Assembly (NCBI GenBank): GCA_035610835.1
Contig: CM069449.1
Coordinates: 15,601,963 to 15,665,962, forward strand
Length of the DNA stretch: 64,000 bases
Direction: 5' to 3'
Source: Ophiura sarsii
Taxonomy: Eukaryota; Echinodermata; Ophiuroidea; Amphilepidida; Ophiuridae
Each line of letters begins with the position of its first letter. Positions within the stretch are counted from its first letter, which is position 1. Position numbers and translations under genes: made by a program. Of the stretch, positions 50,785 to 61,269 are shown piece by piece. The notes beneath the pieces are model-generated. The model ran no database searches, was not told the origin of the DNA, and saw only the letters and a list, made by a program, of their open reading frames with translations.

Positions 50785-51115
50785 TACATCTCAGTATACA
50801 CAAAAAGGATATTATAGACATTCTAAATTTGTAATATGTATTCATTACTATCATTACAACTGGTCAATTCATGCTACAAAGGCATTGAAAGTTCAAGAAA
50901 TAAAGACAAACTGTGTGACCAACTTTTATCGCGTGCACGTTATTTCACCATTGAAAAGCATGCTATCTTCAGTAGATAGCAAACATAATTCAAACAAACT
51001 TTGTCATACAAAAGCCTGTTAAAACTGATTTAAGTGGTTGCAATGCTATCAATGTGTTGCAGTATATTCAACCTAACAGAAAAAAATATAATTTCAAAAA
51101 TATAAAGTGCATACA
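49637..51115 (+). repeat. Array unit 6 (S, 1479 bp)
   Basis: Segment A at 50511-50677, poly-C of 28 at 50754-50781. Same 483-bp deletion with the same breakpoints as unit 3. Confidence 0.95.
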
Positions 51116-53068
51116 TGGAAATCCAGTTAATTTATGAAAATCGGGATTTCGTATTGCCCACGCCTATCTCACGGGCTGTCTGGTTGCTATGGTCATACGA
51201 ACAGATTAAAAAAAAGTTTTCAAATTAATGATACGCTGAATTTCTGTGGCTATTTACCATTTAATGTAAGTTTTCTATTGATTTCGGAACATTTAGTGTA
51301 GAAAAAAGCAGCACAAGAAACTGCTTCATTCAGGCTATTCAGCCGCGTAAGAACGTAGGTTTAGTCAACTGTCACTGGTTTAGTAATAGTATACTACTAC
51401 TTTTCAAAGTCAATTTACACTGCTTTAAAATTGTAATTAAGCTTATTAACAGATAGATCGAACAGTGACCAAGTTGTCTGTTCACACACAGGACTGATAG
51501 GGGTATGTAAGACAACTTTGAGAGGATGCAGACAACTCTCAAATAAGCTTACTTTTTTACAAATCAAGTGATATTCAAAATGTAAACATTGGATTGGAAT
51601 GATACCATGTCTGTCTGCACAAAGTAATAGGTCTCCCTATTCATGTAAGTCCACCATAGAACGATCCCATATTAGATAGAGGTCAAATATTTGTTTCCAC
51701 AACAACCCCCTCCCTCCCCTTCCCCGAATACACGAAGTAAACAAAGATGAAAAACCCAGCTGTTTAGTCATAGCCGTGGGTTATTATCATGATCATCAGA
51801 CTCACACTTGACTAGTCAAGGGTGCAGTGTAATAGCCAGTGCCTAGCTAGCGGTGAAGGGGTGGGGAGAAGAGGGTGGGAGGGGATATATACTGTATACA
51901 GGGGAAGGGGAGAAAAGGGGTTAGGCCTATCTATACATGTAAACCCTGATTATCATACCATATCTTTTCTTTTTGAAATTCCATTACAGATTGGCTAACC
52001 GTGTTACAGTAGGCCTAGGCCTATCCCAGGATTTGATTTGTTTCAAAGATCTTCGTTTAAGGGTTGAGAAGCGTGTAAAGAAGAAGGGATTTGCCAGTTC
52101 TATGCAAATGAAGTGTCTCTTGCAGCCTCTGTCATGGAGTCTTACATACAGGACAGGTAACCCCCGGAATTTTTTTCTTCTTCTAATTTGAACTATTCCC
52201 ATAATTTCATATACGACTAAATGTGTCACTTGCCCCCCCCCCCCCCCCCCCGGTTACATCTCAGTATACACAAAAAGGATATTATAGACATTCTAAATTT
52301 GTAATATGTATTCATTACTATCATTACAACTGGTCAATTCATGCTACAAAGGCATTGAAAGTTCAAGAAATAAAGACAAACTGTGTGACCAACTTTTATC
52401 GCGTGCACGTTATTTCACCATTGAAAAGCATGCTATCTTCAGTAGATAGCAAACATAATTCAAACAAACTTTGTCATACAAAAGCCTGTTAAAACTGATT
52501 TAAGTGGTTGCAATGCTATCAATGTGTTGCAGTATATTCAACCTAACAGAAAAAAATATAATTTCAAAAATATAAAGTGCATGAAGGATTCACACCACTA
52601 AATAAATAATGGAAGAGTCCACGAAAGGCTTGTTGAATTGGTTGGGATGACACTCGTCTAAGTGAAATATATAAAAATGCTTCAAAAGTGGTGTTGTTGG
52701 CCAAACTTTTGATCGGATGATTATTAAATGAAGATTATCAAACAATATCAGTGCAAATTTTCTTCTTTGACCATTTTTTTATGATTTTAAAGTCATTTTA
52801 GGGACTTCAAATAATTGATTAGAATTGCTTAGACCTAAGCTAGGCCTGGGCAATCTACAAACATGCGTATCTTCGACGGTGCATATCTCAAAAATTTTGC
52901 CTTGACCTTATATTTTTTTGTTGTTTACAGGAAACCCAAGACCATAATCTTCACACAGAATGCAAAGTTGAAGCAACCAGTTGCTTTATAAGCGAGAAAA
53001 TGGCGTATAATTATCGTCCATTTTACACAGTAAGCATAGGAGATTTTATTAGTGGTGTGGACTCTACA
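51116..53068 (+). repeat. Array unit 7 (L, 1953 bp)
   Basis: Segment A at 51990-52156, poly-C of 19 at 52233-52251, segment B at 52931-53029. Confidence 0.95.
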
Positions 53069-53942
53069 TGGAAATCCAGTTAATTTATGAAAATCGGGAT
53101 TTCGTATTGCCCACGCCTATCTCACGGGCTGTCTGGTTGCTATGGTCATACGAACAGATTAAAAAAAAGTTTTCAAATTAATGATACGCTGAATTTCTGT
53201 GGCTATTTACCATTTAATGTAAGTTTTCTATTGATTTCGGAACATTTAGTGTAGAAAAAAGCAGCACAAGAAACTGCTTCATTCAGGCTATTCAGCCGCG
53301 TAAGAACGTAGGTTTAGTCAACTGTCACTGGTTTAGTAATAGTATACTACTACTTTTCAAAGTCAATTTACACTGCTTTAAAATTGTAATTAAGCTTATT
53401 AACAGATAGATCGAACAGTGACCAAGTTGTCTGTTCACACACAGGACTGATAGGGGTATGTAAGACAACTTTGAGAGGATGCAGACAACTCTCAAATAAG
53501 CTTACTTTTTTACAAATCAAGTGATATTCAAAATGTAAACATTGGATTGGAATGATACCATGTCTGTCTGCACAAAGTAATAGGTCTCCCTATTCATGTA
53601 AGTCCACCATAGAACGATCCCATATTAGATAGAGGTCAAATATTTGTTTCCACAACAACCCCCTCCCTCCCCTTCCCCGAATACACGAAGTAAACAAAGA
53701 TGAAAAACCCAGCTGTTTAGTCATAGCCGTGGGTTATTATCATGATCATCAGACTCACACTTGACTAGTCAAGGGTGCAGTGTAATAGCCAGTGCCTAGC
53801 TAGCGGTGAAGGGGTGGGGAGAAGAGGGTGGGAGGGGATATATACTGTATACAGGGGAAGGGGAGAAAAGGGGTTAGGCCTATCTATACATGTAAACCCT
53901 GATTATCATACCATATCTTTTCTTTTTGAAATTCCATTACAG

Positions 53943-54109
53943 ATTGGCTAACCGTGTTACAGTAGGCCTAGGCCTATCCCAGGATTTGATTTGTTTCAAA
54001 GATCTTCGTTTAAGGGTTGAGAAGCGTGTAAAGAAGAAGGGATTTGCCAGTTCTATGCAAATGAAGTGTCTCTTGCAGCCTCTGTCATGGAGTCTTACAT
54101 ACAGGACAG
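53943..54109 (+). other. Exon-like segment A (repeated eight times)
   Basis: 167 nt between a good acceptor (TTCCATTACAG) and a donor (GTAACC). One frame is open throughout and contains LRLRVEKRVKKKGFASSMQM. A second frame is open from EACKEEG to VMESYIQD, after a TGA. No domain is recognised. Neither frame that is open into the donor continues far into segment B: joined to B, the first gives GNPRP-stop and the second ends after about 19 residues. It could be a relic exon, an exon spliced elsewhere, or chance. Confidence 0.35.
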
Positions 54110-54889
54110 GTAACCCCCGGAATTTTTTTCTTCTTCTAATTTGAACTATTCCCATAATTTCATATACGACTAAATGTGTCACTTGCCCCCCCCCCCCCCC
54201 CCCCCCCCCCGGTTACATCTCAGTATACACAAAAAGGATATTATAGACATTCTAAATTTGTAATATGTATTCATTACTATCATTACAACTGGTCAATTCA
54301 TGCTACAAAGGCATTGAAAGTTCAAGAAATAAAGACAAACTGTGTGACCAACTTTTATCGCGTGCACGTTATTTCACCATTGAAAAGCATGCTATCTTCA
54401 GTAGATAGCAAACATAATTCAAACAAACTTTGTCATACAAAAGCCTGTTAAAACTGATTTAAGTGGTTGCAATGCTATCAATGTGTTGCAGTATATTCAA
54501 CCTAACAGAAAAAAATATAATTTCAAAAATATAAAGTGCATGAAGGATTCACACCACTAAATAAATAATGGAAGAGTCCACGAAAGGCTTGTTGAATTGG
54601 TTGGGATGACACTCGTCTAAGTGAAATATATAAAAATGCTTCAAAAGTGGTGTTGTTGGCCAAACTTTTGATCGGATGATTATTAAATGAAGATTATCAA
54701 ACAATATCAGTGCAAATTTTCTTCTTTGACCATTTTTTTATGATTTTAAAGTCATTTTAGGGACTTCAAATAATTGATTAGAATTGCTTAGACCTAAGCT
54801 AGGCCTGGGCAATCTACAAACATGCGTATCTTCGACGGTGCATATCTCAAAAATTTTGCCTTGACCTTATATTTTTTTGTTGTTTACAG

Positions 54890-54988
54890 GAAACCCAAGA
54901 CCATAATCTTCACACAGAATGCAAAGTTGAAGCAACCAGTTGCTTTATAAGCGAGAAAATGGCGTATAATTATCGTCCATTTTACACA
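54890..54988 (+). other. Exon-like segment B (repeated six times)
   Basis: 99 nt between a pyrimidine-rich acceptor (TTTTTTTGTTGTTTACAG) and donor GTAAGC. One frame is open through all 33 codons, starting ETQDHNLHTECKVEATSC and ending NYRPFYT, with phase 0 at both ends. No family is recognised. It is missing from both S units because it lies inside the 483-bp deletion. Splice-signal quality is good, but 33 open codons alone are weak evidence. Confidence 0.35.
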
Positions 54989-55017
54989 GTAAGCATAGGA
55001 GATTTTATTAGTGGTGT

Positions 55018-55140
55018 GGACTCTACAGCTCAGTCGGTCATCAGACTTGCACACACATGGCCCGAGATCGACACCGATTTCCCCTTCAAATTTGACTCAT
55101 TTATCTCCCATGATAGTTTAATTCACAAAACCGTGCCCTG
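55018..55140 (+). mobile_element. tRNA-derived SINE, degenerate copy at the array edge
   Basis: TACAGCTCAGTCGGTCATCA (A-box region), GACTTGCACACACATGGCC and GAGATCGACACCG (decayed B box) align with the better copy at 55305, as does the tail TTTGACTCATTTATCTC. The array junction falls in its first bases. Confidence 0.65.
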
Positions 55141-55304
55141 ATTTTCATGTTCTGTTAACCCTAATGCTTCTATAGACACTACAAAACCCGAAAGTGCTAC
55201 AATCTTGTACCACGTGAACAGGTGAACGCCCGGTCAATCTTGTACCACGCTCCACCAGGCGTTCAACTTGTTCAACTATAGTTTATTGAACCTGACCCCG
55301 ACCC

Positions 55305-55450
55305 GTATAGCTCAGTCCGTAGATAGAGCATCCGACTTGCAAACACGCGGCCTGGGTTTGATCCCCGGCGCATGCGGAGACCTATCTATATCCTCTCACA
55401 TTTGACCCTTTTTTTTCTCTCTAATAGTGTAATTTACAAAAACACAAAAC
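55305..55450 (+). mobile_element. tRNA-derived SINE
   Basis: CGTATAGCTCAGTCCGTAGA then TAGAGCA gives the D-arm and A box; GACTTGCAAAC an anticodon-loop region with GCA; GGGTTTGATCCCC the B box and T arm. The acceptor stem is not well paired, and a T-rich tail follows, so this is a SINE head (Ala- or Cys-like tRNA) and not a functional tRNA gene. Confidence 0.75.
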
Positions 55451-55872
55451 ACGCTTAAGCAAAATAGCTTAAGTACATGCCTTCTGATAGCCTTTAGTAT
55501 CTACAATCAAGGGGAAAAAAGTTGGCACACTTTGTCTTAATTACGGAAAAAACCCGCCCCTCTCCCCGGAGGCAATGTTGATCCGAGTCATATTATCAGA
55601 AGCCTTGGTAGTTCCCCTAACATTGATTGATGGGGGTGGGGAAGGATATAAGAAAGGGGGAGACTTTTGCTTTCTATTAAACAGTGCTATGTCCCAAGTC
55701 TGATCTCAATTGCGAGCACAGGGATAATTGTAATAAGTTGCGTCAAGTGTGCCGACTATTATTTTCCTTGATTGTAGATCTAGTATCTAGTATTCTGAGC
55801 TCACAAGCATACTTATGTGGAATATACTCCCATCATTGTTTACTTTATTACGGCTTCCTTTTTGCACCACAG

Positions 55873-55915
55873 ACACGTCAGCCATGTTGGGTGGGATCCA
55901 GAGTTAGGATTTGAT
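55873..55915 (+). CDS. WASP: WASP/N-WASP homologue, CRIB exon
   Basis: A 43-nt exon between a strong acceptor (CCTTTTTGCACCACAG) and donor GTAAGT. After one base completing a split codon it reads HVSHVGWDPELGFD. This is the core of the CRIB motif that binds Cdc42-GTP in WASP and N-WASP (HxxHVGWDPxxGFD in the family). It ends in phase 0 and joins directly to the 60468 exon as GFD-VDKMDP, matching the family's GFDxNNLDP. The upstream exon, expected to end in the KADIGxPxxF part of CRIB, was not located. The 4.55-kb intron that follows holds a palindrome and a motif-packed transposon. Confidence 0.93.
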
Positions 55916-56020
55916 GTAAGTAGTTGGAGTATGTTATTCTTGGTTTTTTTGTTGTTGTTGTTGTTTGTTTGTGTGTTTGTAATAGCTTGTTTGTTTGATT
56001 ATTGTTGTTTTAATTATTTA
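55916..56020 (+). other. Start of WASP intron, T/G-rich
   Basis: Intron sequence with GTTGTTGTTGTTTGTTTGTG low-complexity repeats just after the donor. Confidence 0.7.
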
Positions 56021-56204
56021 GAGAATAATGACTGCGTAACAACTGTTTTCGTGAATTTGTTTTGAAAACAGAGGTTTTTGTTCTGGTCTGAGGAATTGTT
56101 CCGAAGGGGTGCAGCCCCTGAGGCACAATTCCGAATGACCAGAACAACAACCGAGGATTTCAAAACAAATTCACGAAAACAGTTGTTAAGCAGTCATTAT
56201 TCTC
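56021..56204. repeat. 184-bp near-complete palindrome in a WASP intron
   Basis: The arm GAGAATAATGACTGCGTAAC then AACTGTTTTCGTGAATTTG is complementary to the far end (56161-56204). The stem continues inward through TTTTGTTCTGGTC / GACCAGAACAA to a central GGGGTGCAGCCCC. Only a few mismatches interrupt about 85 bp of stem. Transcribed within the WASP pre-mRNA it would form a long hairpin. Confidence 0.9.
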
Positions 56205-59091
56205 ATTCATTACTGAAAAATATGCATCGTTGATTTGTAGGCTACTGATATAATTGCGCTAATAATTAATTAGTTTTCTGTTTATTTTGCCCACCCCTTC
56301 TTAGTTATTGAAACAGTCTAAGTCGGGTCATCCCCTCATTAACATTTTTATCATTCAATCAATCATAAATAAGCTTTAATCGTGTTTCCTCGTAACTCAT
56401 TGAATATTCAGTTTAGGGACGTGAGGCTTTAATTTGATTGGTCTGTCAATGAGCAAAACAATCGAACACTTTGGCACAGTACTTTCGGGCAATTATTAGT
56501 AACCTGCGCTCGGTGTGCGAGTTATCATTAACGATTAATTTGATTGGAATGCACTTGGTACGCAACTGTCGTGATTATTCATGAAGTAATGAATGGTAAT
56601 CAAATGGTGCTATCCTGACCTACATGTATATGATGAAACATACTCCTGCTTGGAACAGCAGGGATTTTCACTCACAAACATCTATTGTAACTGGATGCAA
56701 CCAACCAACACTGAAGACAATGACTTGCATTTAAGAAAAACAGTTCTTTTTATCCAATTTGGTTTTAGTACGAAATCGAAAACCATTCAATTTTATATAG
56801 AACAGTAAAGCCAAATTGATTTGTCACATTGAAAAAAGTTGTTGACAATATTATATATTATAATAATGTTTATTACCCATACAAAGAATATGGGCAAGTA
56901 AGCGATTACATTCAAATAGGGCTCAAAATAAGAGGATGCCTTAATAAAGTTTTCTGCCGTGAATGCAAGGAAAACTAAGTTGTTGTCAGGAAGTTGAGCC
57001 TTTGCCCGTGTAACCCCTGACATAGGTGACTTCCGCCGCGGCCGAATCACGAGTCACGAGGCACTTTTTTCCCGCCATCATTTTGACTCGGGGTTCACAC
57101 CGCACCTTTTTGAGTCTTGCGACTTCAACCACAACACACTTGCCAGAGGAGGATAAACAAATTGTATGTGTAAATAAACAAAAAACCCACTAAATTATGA
57201 TTTTCCTTAAGGGGGTGTGGACCCAAAACGTAAAACTGATGTAACTCCTTCATTATTAATTTAATCCTTATAAAAGTATACATTTTTTGAAGAAAAGGGT
57301 TCAATGAATCCAACCATGATATGGTATTGACCATTTTGAAAACATTATAAAAACAGCTTTTTTGACCCATTTTAGGTTTCGTCAAGAAAACTAAAAATAT
57401 ATTTTGTCAAATTTTGTTGTTCTAGATTTAATATATTATTCGTAATACAATTCTCTAGGAGATCTTTTCATGCTGAAATATCATCAATTCTGGAAATCAA
57501 ATAATAAATAAAACAATCCATTTCCGGAATTTCTTGTATAGCCTAAAATCCGGAAATCCGGAAACTCCCGGAAGTGTTACATCTCTGAGTTAATTAAAGC
57601 AATACATGGTTTATTTATATATAATCTACAGCAATACTGGTTCATTTAGATATATATAACGTTCAATAAAACGTTGACATTTTTTTGAAGCCATTTAAAA
57701 AAAAAATTCTGTAGATTTAATTTGTTTCTTCTTCAATATTCATCAGCTATATGATCTTGACCATCAATGCTGAAAATATCGTTACAAATAACCTTACGGT
57801 TGCAAAATAACAGCTATTTGAACAAAGTCTGTCCCATTTCACTCTGTCCACAATGGTGTATGACCGCTGATCCAGTGTTACCAGAAGATGCTGATTTTCT
57901 GGTGACGTCACGAGATGTTTTTGATGACGTAATTTGGATCAATTGGTCGTACAGGTGACTAAGTTGGTAGGCCCTCTCGTCGCTATTCATTTGGTGCTGT
58001 TTCATGTCATTATTGGCTATTATTTTAAACATATTTAGCACTTATACTCGTTAAATAAAGTTGGCAGGTGACGATAGAGTGTTGTCTTGTCATAAAGCGC
58101 ATCATAATATGACTCTAGAGCTGACATTCTCGTCGGATCCAGCAGATGGATACGCCATTACATGTGATGAAGCCAGCGATATTATGATGTGATTATTAGA
58201 ACAAGCGCTGAGGTGACATAAAGTTTAGAAATAACCACCAATGTTACACAAACCCTACACAGCAGAGCCAATTTTGAAGAGAAAAAACACTACTATCAGA
58301 TATTTGGTACACCAACAACAAAAAACTATACAGATATTTAAATTACCAAAAAACCAATTAAAGAGTTCTGTTTCGATTTAGTAATTTTCAATACAATGCA
58401 CTAAATAAATACTTCAATGGAATGCAATAAATAGATATATTTTCAGAGCTGACCTCATGGTTCACTTCCATGCCAAGGAATTTGTACGTACCTAAAAAAA
58501 GCAAGATTCTTTTCTATTTTGAGCTTAAGTTTGGATATGATCATCCAAATAAGTGGATCTCTAATCTGGCTCCCCTCAGGTTGATTGTACTGTTGTGTTG
58601 CACGATTGTGTCATTCAAACTAAGATGATATCATTGCTAGAATGACTGTAATTAATAAGTATAATGATATTGATTTTAAAAAATACAAATAGTATCTAAT
58701 TTGTATTTGAGTTTATCAAATTCCTACACAAATAATGCAGAATACATATAATTATCTTTTTTAACACTCTGTTTGGTAATTCAAGTACAATGTATCCATG
58801 GACACATTATTTTATAATGCTTAAGAAAGTGATATTAATTACCAACTCCACTTCTGATTGTAAGATTCAAGTTGAATTTATTTGTCCGTGTGCTTTACAT
58901 TCTTGTGAATGCAATACCTGTCATGTAATGTAACCAATAGAAGAAAAAAATCTTCAAATTTGTATACCGAACTTGATCCAACATGTATCAAGTTGTATTC
59001 CTTCTCCCATCTGACACACACAAAGATGTGAACATCTCTTTATATGTATATAGTTATGTTCTGAAATGGGTCTGTATTAATAGCATTCGTA
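56205..59091. other. WASP intron, mostly unremarkable
   Basis: AT-rich intron DNA. At about 57207 TTAA followed by GGGGGTGTGGACCC and AAAAGTATACATTTTTTGAA resembles the foldback family of 1439-2081. No additional WASP exon is needed here, because the flanking exons join in frame. Confidence 0.6.
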
Positions 59092-60384
59092 CACACATAA
59101 ACTTTGATGAGTCACTGTGATGCATCCAGGTGAGTTTTCAGTTTGTCCGTGTATTGACACGTTTCGTTAAGTTTTACTGAGTCAATTGACTCATTTTATA
59201 TTTAATGAGTCGAGACAATTGACTCATTTGTAGTGAGTCAATTGACTCATTTAAACATTTGTGCAACCCGGGGTGCAACCTTTTTCGGTTCGGTAGTCGA
59301 CAGTCGGCAGCAGTGACTATATTGTGGTACAGTTTAAGCTGTACATTACAATGTTTCTGTAGCGTTAGGGAAATGATAGACCTATTTTAGAACATTGTTT
59401 ACAAATTTGTCTCATAATTGACTTTTGTGGATGTTCTGTTTTGCTTGAACTAAAAATACATGTACATGTAGTAAGTATGTCAGGATGTGCTCTCTCCCCT
59501 AATTAATCTCACACAAATTTACCTGAAATATGCTACGGTTTACCCGTTCACCCGTGCCTATTAATTAGTCGAAGACCAAATCTGGGCAGCAGCAGCGGTT
59601 AAAATATTATTATTACTACACATGTACATGTGCGGGTAGTTCAAGCAAAACACAACATCCACAAGAGTCAATTATATACAATTGGAGTAAGCTTAAAGCT
59701 TTACAAATTTGTAAACAATGTTCTAAAATAGGCCTATCAATTCCCTAACGCTACAGAAAAATTGTCATGTAAAGCTTAAAACTGTACCACAATAGTCACT
59801 GCTGCCGACTGCCGACTACCGAACCGAGAAGGTTGCACAGTGGCTGGCTGTTATTAAAACTTTGTTCTACGTAATCTCACAATACTGTGCTACATCACAC
59901 GGTACTTGGTGATTGTCTGCACTGAATTTGAAGAATACTGATTCGCTTTCAAATTCGAACTGGACTCATTTTGTCTGTAAAAAGTCGATCTTGACTCATT
60001 TCGATGTCATGTGAGTCAATTAAAACTGTTGCGAGTGAGTCAAGATCGACTTTCTGTTGTAAAAAGTCGATCTTGACTCATTTCGATGTGAAGTGAGTCA
60101 ATTAGAAACTATTGAGGATGAGTCAGTGCTATTACCACAGGACTCATTTTTTCGATGAATGGGTCAAAAGTCGAACTTGACTCATTTTTGACATCTTGTG
60201 AGTCAATTCACATCTGTTGAGAATGAGTCGGAACCTATTTGACTAATTTGACTCATTATTTGAAATGATTTGAGTAATTTGACTCATTATTCTGACTCAC
60301 TACTTTCACAAGTGAGTCCCATTACACCTGACTCATGAAAAACGCACCCAAATGGGTCAAGTGACTCAACAAAGTTTATGTGTG
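59092..60384. mobile_element. TA-flanked element packed with TGAGTCA motifs (1293 bp)
   Basis: The flanking TA lies at 59090-59091 and 60385-60386. It starts CACACATAAACTTTGATGAG and ends with the complement at one mismatch over about 26 bp. The terminal repeat includes TGAGTCA, and roughly 20 copies or near-copies of TGAGTCA/TGACTCA fill the left 180 bp and the right 430 bp, several paired as TGAGTCAATTGACTCA. A second foldback is nested in the middle. TGAGTCA equals the AP-1 consensus (established), but any enhancer role here is inference. Confidence 0.9.
59273..59838. mobile_element. Nested foldback with ~200-bp arms
   Basis: The left arm begins GTGCAACCTTTTTCGGTTCG and the right arm ends with its complement (GGTTGCAC at 59838). 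Matching blocks include CAGTCGGCAGCAGTGACTAT, CTGTAGCGTTAGGGAA, AGAACATTGTTTACAAATTT and GTTTTGCTTGAACTA, in order. The arms appear about 85-90 percent complementary. It sits in the motif-poor middle of the 59092-60384 element. Confidence 0.9.
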
Positions 60385-60467
60385 TATGCACAATAGAAAC
60401 TGTTGAAATAACTATACAACTATTCAAAGAATGTACACCAAACTTATCTCTGCATTTTAACTATTAG

Positions 60468-60639
60468 GTAGATAAAATGGATCCCCAAGTGAAGGATTGG
60501 TTCCAGACCATTGGTGTGTCGGAGGATCAACTCAGAGATCAGAATACAGCGGCCTTCATCAAAGATTTCATTGACTCCCACGGTGGTATTGATGCCGTCA
60601 AGAAAGATGTCGAGAGAATGGGACCAGTTGTGACCCGAG
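60468..60639 (+). CDS. WASP: WASP/N-WASP homologue, GTPase-binding-domain exon
   Basis: 172 nt, phase 0 to phase 1, acceptor TTTTAACTATTAG and donor GTAAGA. It reads VDKMDPQVKDWFQTIGVSED onward, with QLRDQNTAAFIKDFI and GGIDAVKKDVER. This is the rest of the GTPase-binding/autoinhibitory domain. In the family the C-terminal VCA helix packs against this region (LFxxxGISEAQLxD...IYDFIExxGGxEAV). Conserved hydrophobic positions are kept. The ATG at 60477 is internal, not a start; the true start lies in an upstream exon. The TA-flanked element ending 60384 lies only 83 bp before the exon, within the acceptor's upstream region. Confidence 0.96.
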
Positions 60640-61269
60640 GTAAGATAAGTGTAATTAATATGTTTGATAACATGAAGGCTGCCTTTAAGTTGTGTTTATA
60701 GTCCGCGACATAATGCTATGGACACAATTTCAACAATATGTGCGTGTCGGTGCGTAAACCCTGAAATGCATACCACATGTATTCAACAAATATGACAGTG
60801 AATATAGTAACCCAGCATTTAAATAGATATGAAGATCACATTTTGGGCACAATAAACGGCAAATCAATCAAAAGAGGGGCTTTGAAAAGGAAAATGATGC
60901 ATGTTTTCCATTCAAATCATGAAGATGGGCACCCGGGGAACTCAGTTGTCATGACAAGAGGGGTATCAGGCGTGTCCAAAAATCATAGGCCTAAGGGTAG
61001 TTTTTAAACCGAGCGCACGTTACGCACGTAACATGAATAGAGTATCAAAACAAGCAAAATAAGGAAAACATTTTATACTTTTCAAACAATTGTCTTACGT
61101 ATTTAGGATCATTATTTGCTATGTGAGGATTATAAATATCCATGATATACAGTCGGGATATATTTCTTAATTTGTTTACGACGCATATAGAGTGATCTGA
61201 TCTAGATCAGCTCGGCTTTTGTTTCATAATACTTGATAAAATGTTAAAACTATGAACATTACTTACTTA
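60640..61269 (+). other. WASP intron start with duplicated block
   Basis: The first ~150 bp after the donor (to about 60790) reappear at 63003-63155 after the next exon. No further exon is seen. Confidence 0.75.

Larger units (their letters stand above)
41218..55027 (+). repeat. Tandem array of eight near-identical long (L) and short (S) units
   Basis: Order is partial-L, L, S, L, L, S, L, L. Unit junctions, read at CTCTACA/TGGAAATCCAG, fall at 42290, 44247, 45717, 47677, 49637, 51116 and 53069. Subtracting the poly-C run leaves 1934 bp for every complete L and 1451 bp for each S. The poly-C runs are 22, 23, 19, 26, 26, 28, 19 and 25. I saw no other differences by eye. Each unit holds an exon-like segment A; L units also hold segment B. 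The right edge (55027) breaks into a tRNA-derived SINE. Confidence 0.95.
53069..55027 (+). repeat. Array unit 8 (L, 1959 bp), last unit
   Basis: Segment A at 53943-54109, poly-C of 25 at 54186-54210, segment B at 54890-54988. After CTCTACA it continues into unique sequence instead of another unit. Confidence 0.95.

Noticed and set aside
41218..55027. Array as a CRISPR-like or rDNA-like locus
   Set aside because: Units are ~1.5-2.0 kb, contain no rRNA-like sequence and no short repeat-spacer structure.
55305..55380. Functional tRNA gene
   Set aside because: A and B boxes are present, but the acceptor stem does not pair and a SINE-like tail and a second decayed copy accompany it.
60477..60701. 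ATG at 60477 as the start of a small protein
   Set aside because: The Met is inside the WASP GTPase-binding domain, and an acceptor lies 9 bp upstream in frame. The open frame past 60639 is intron.
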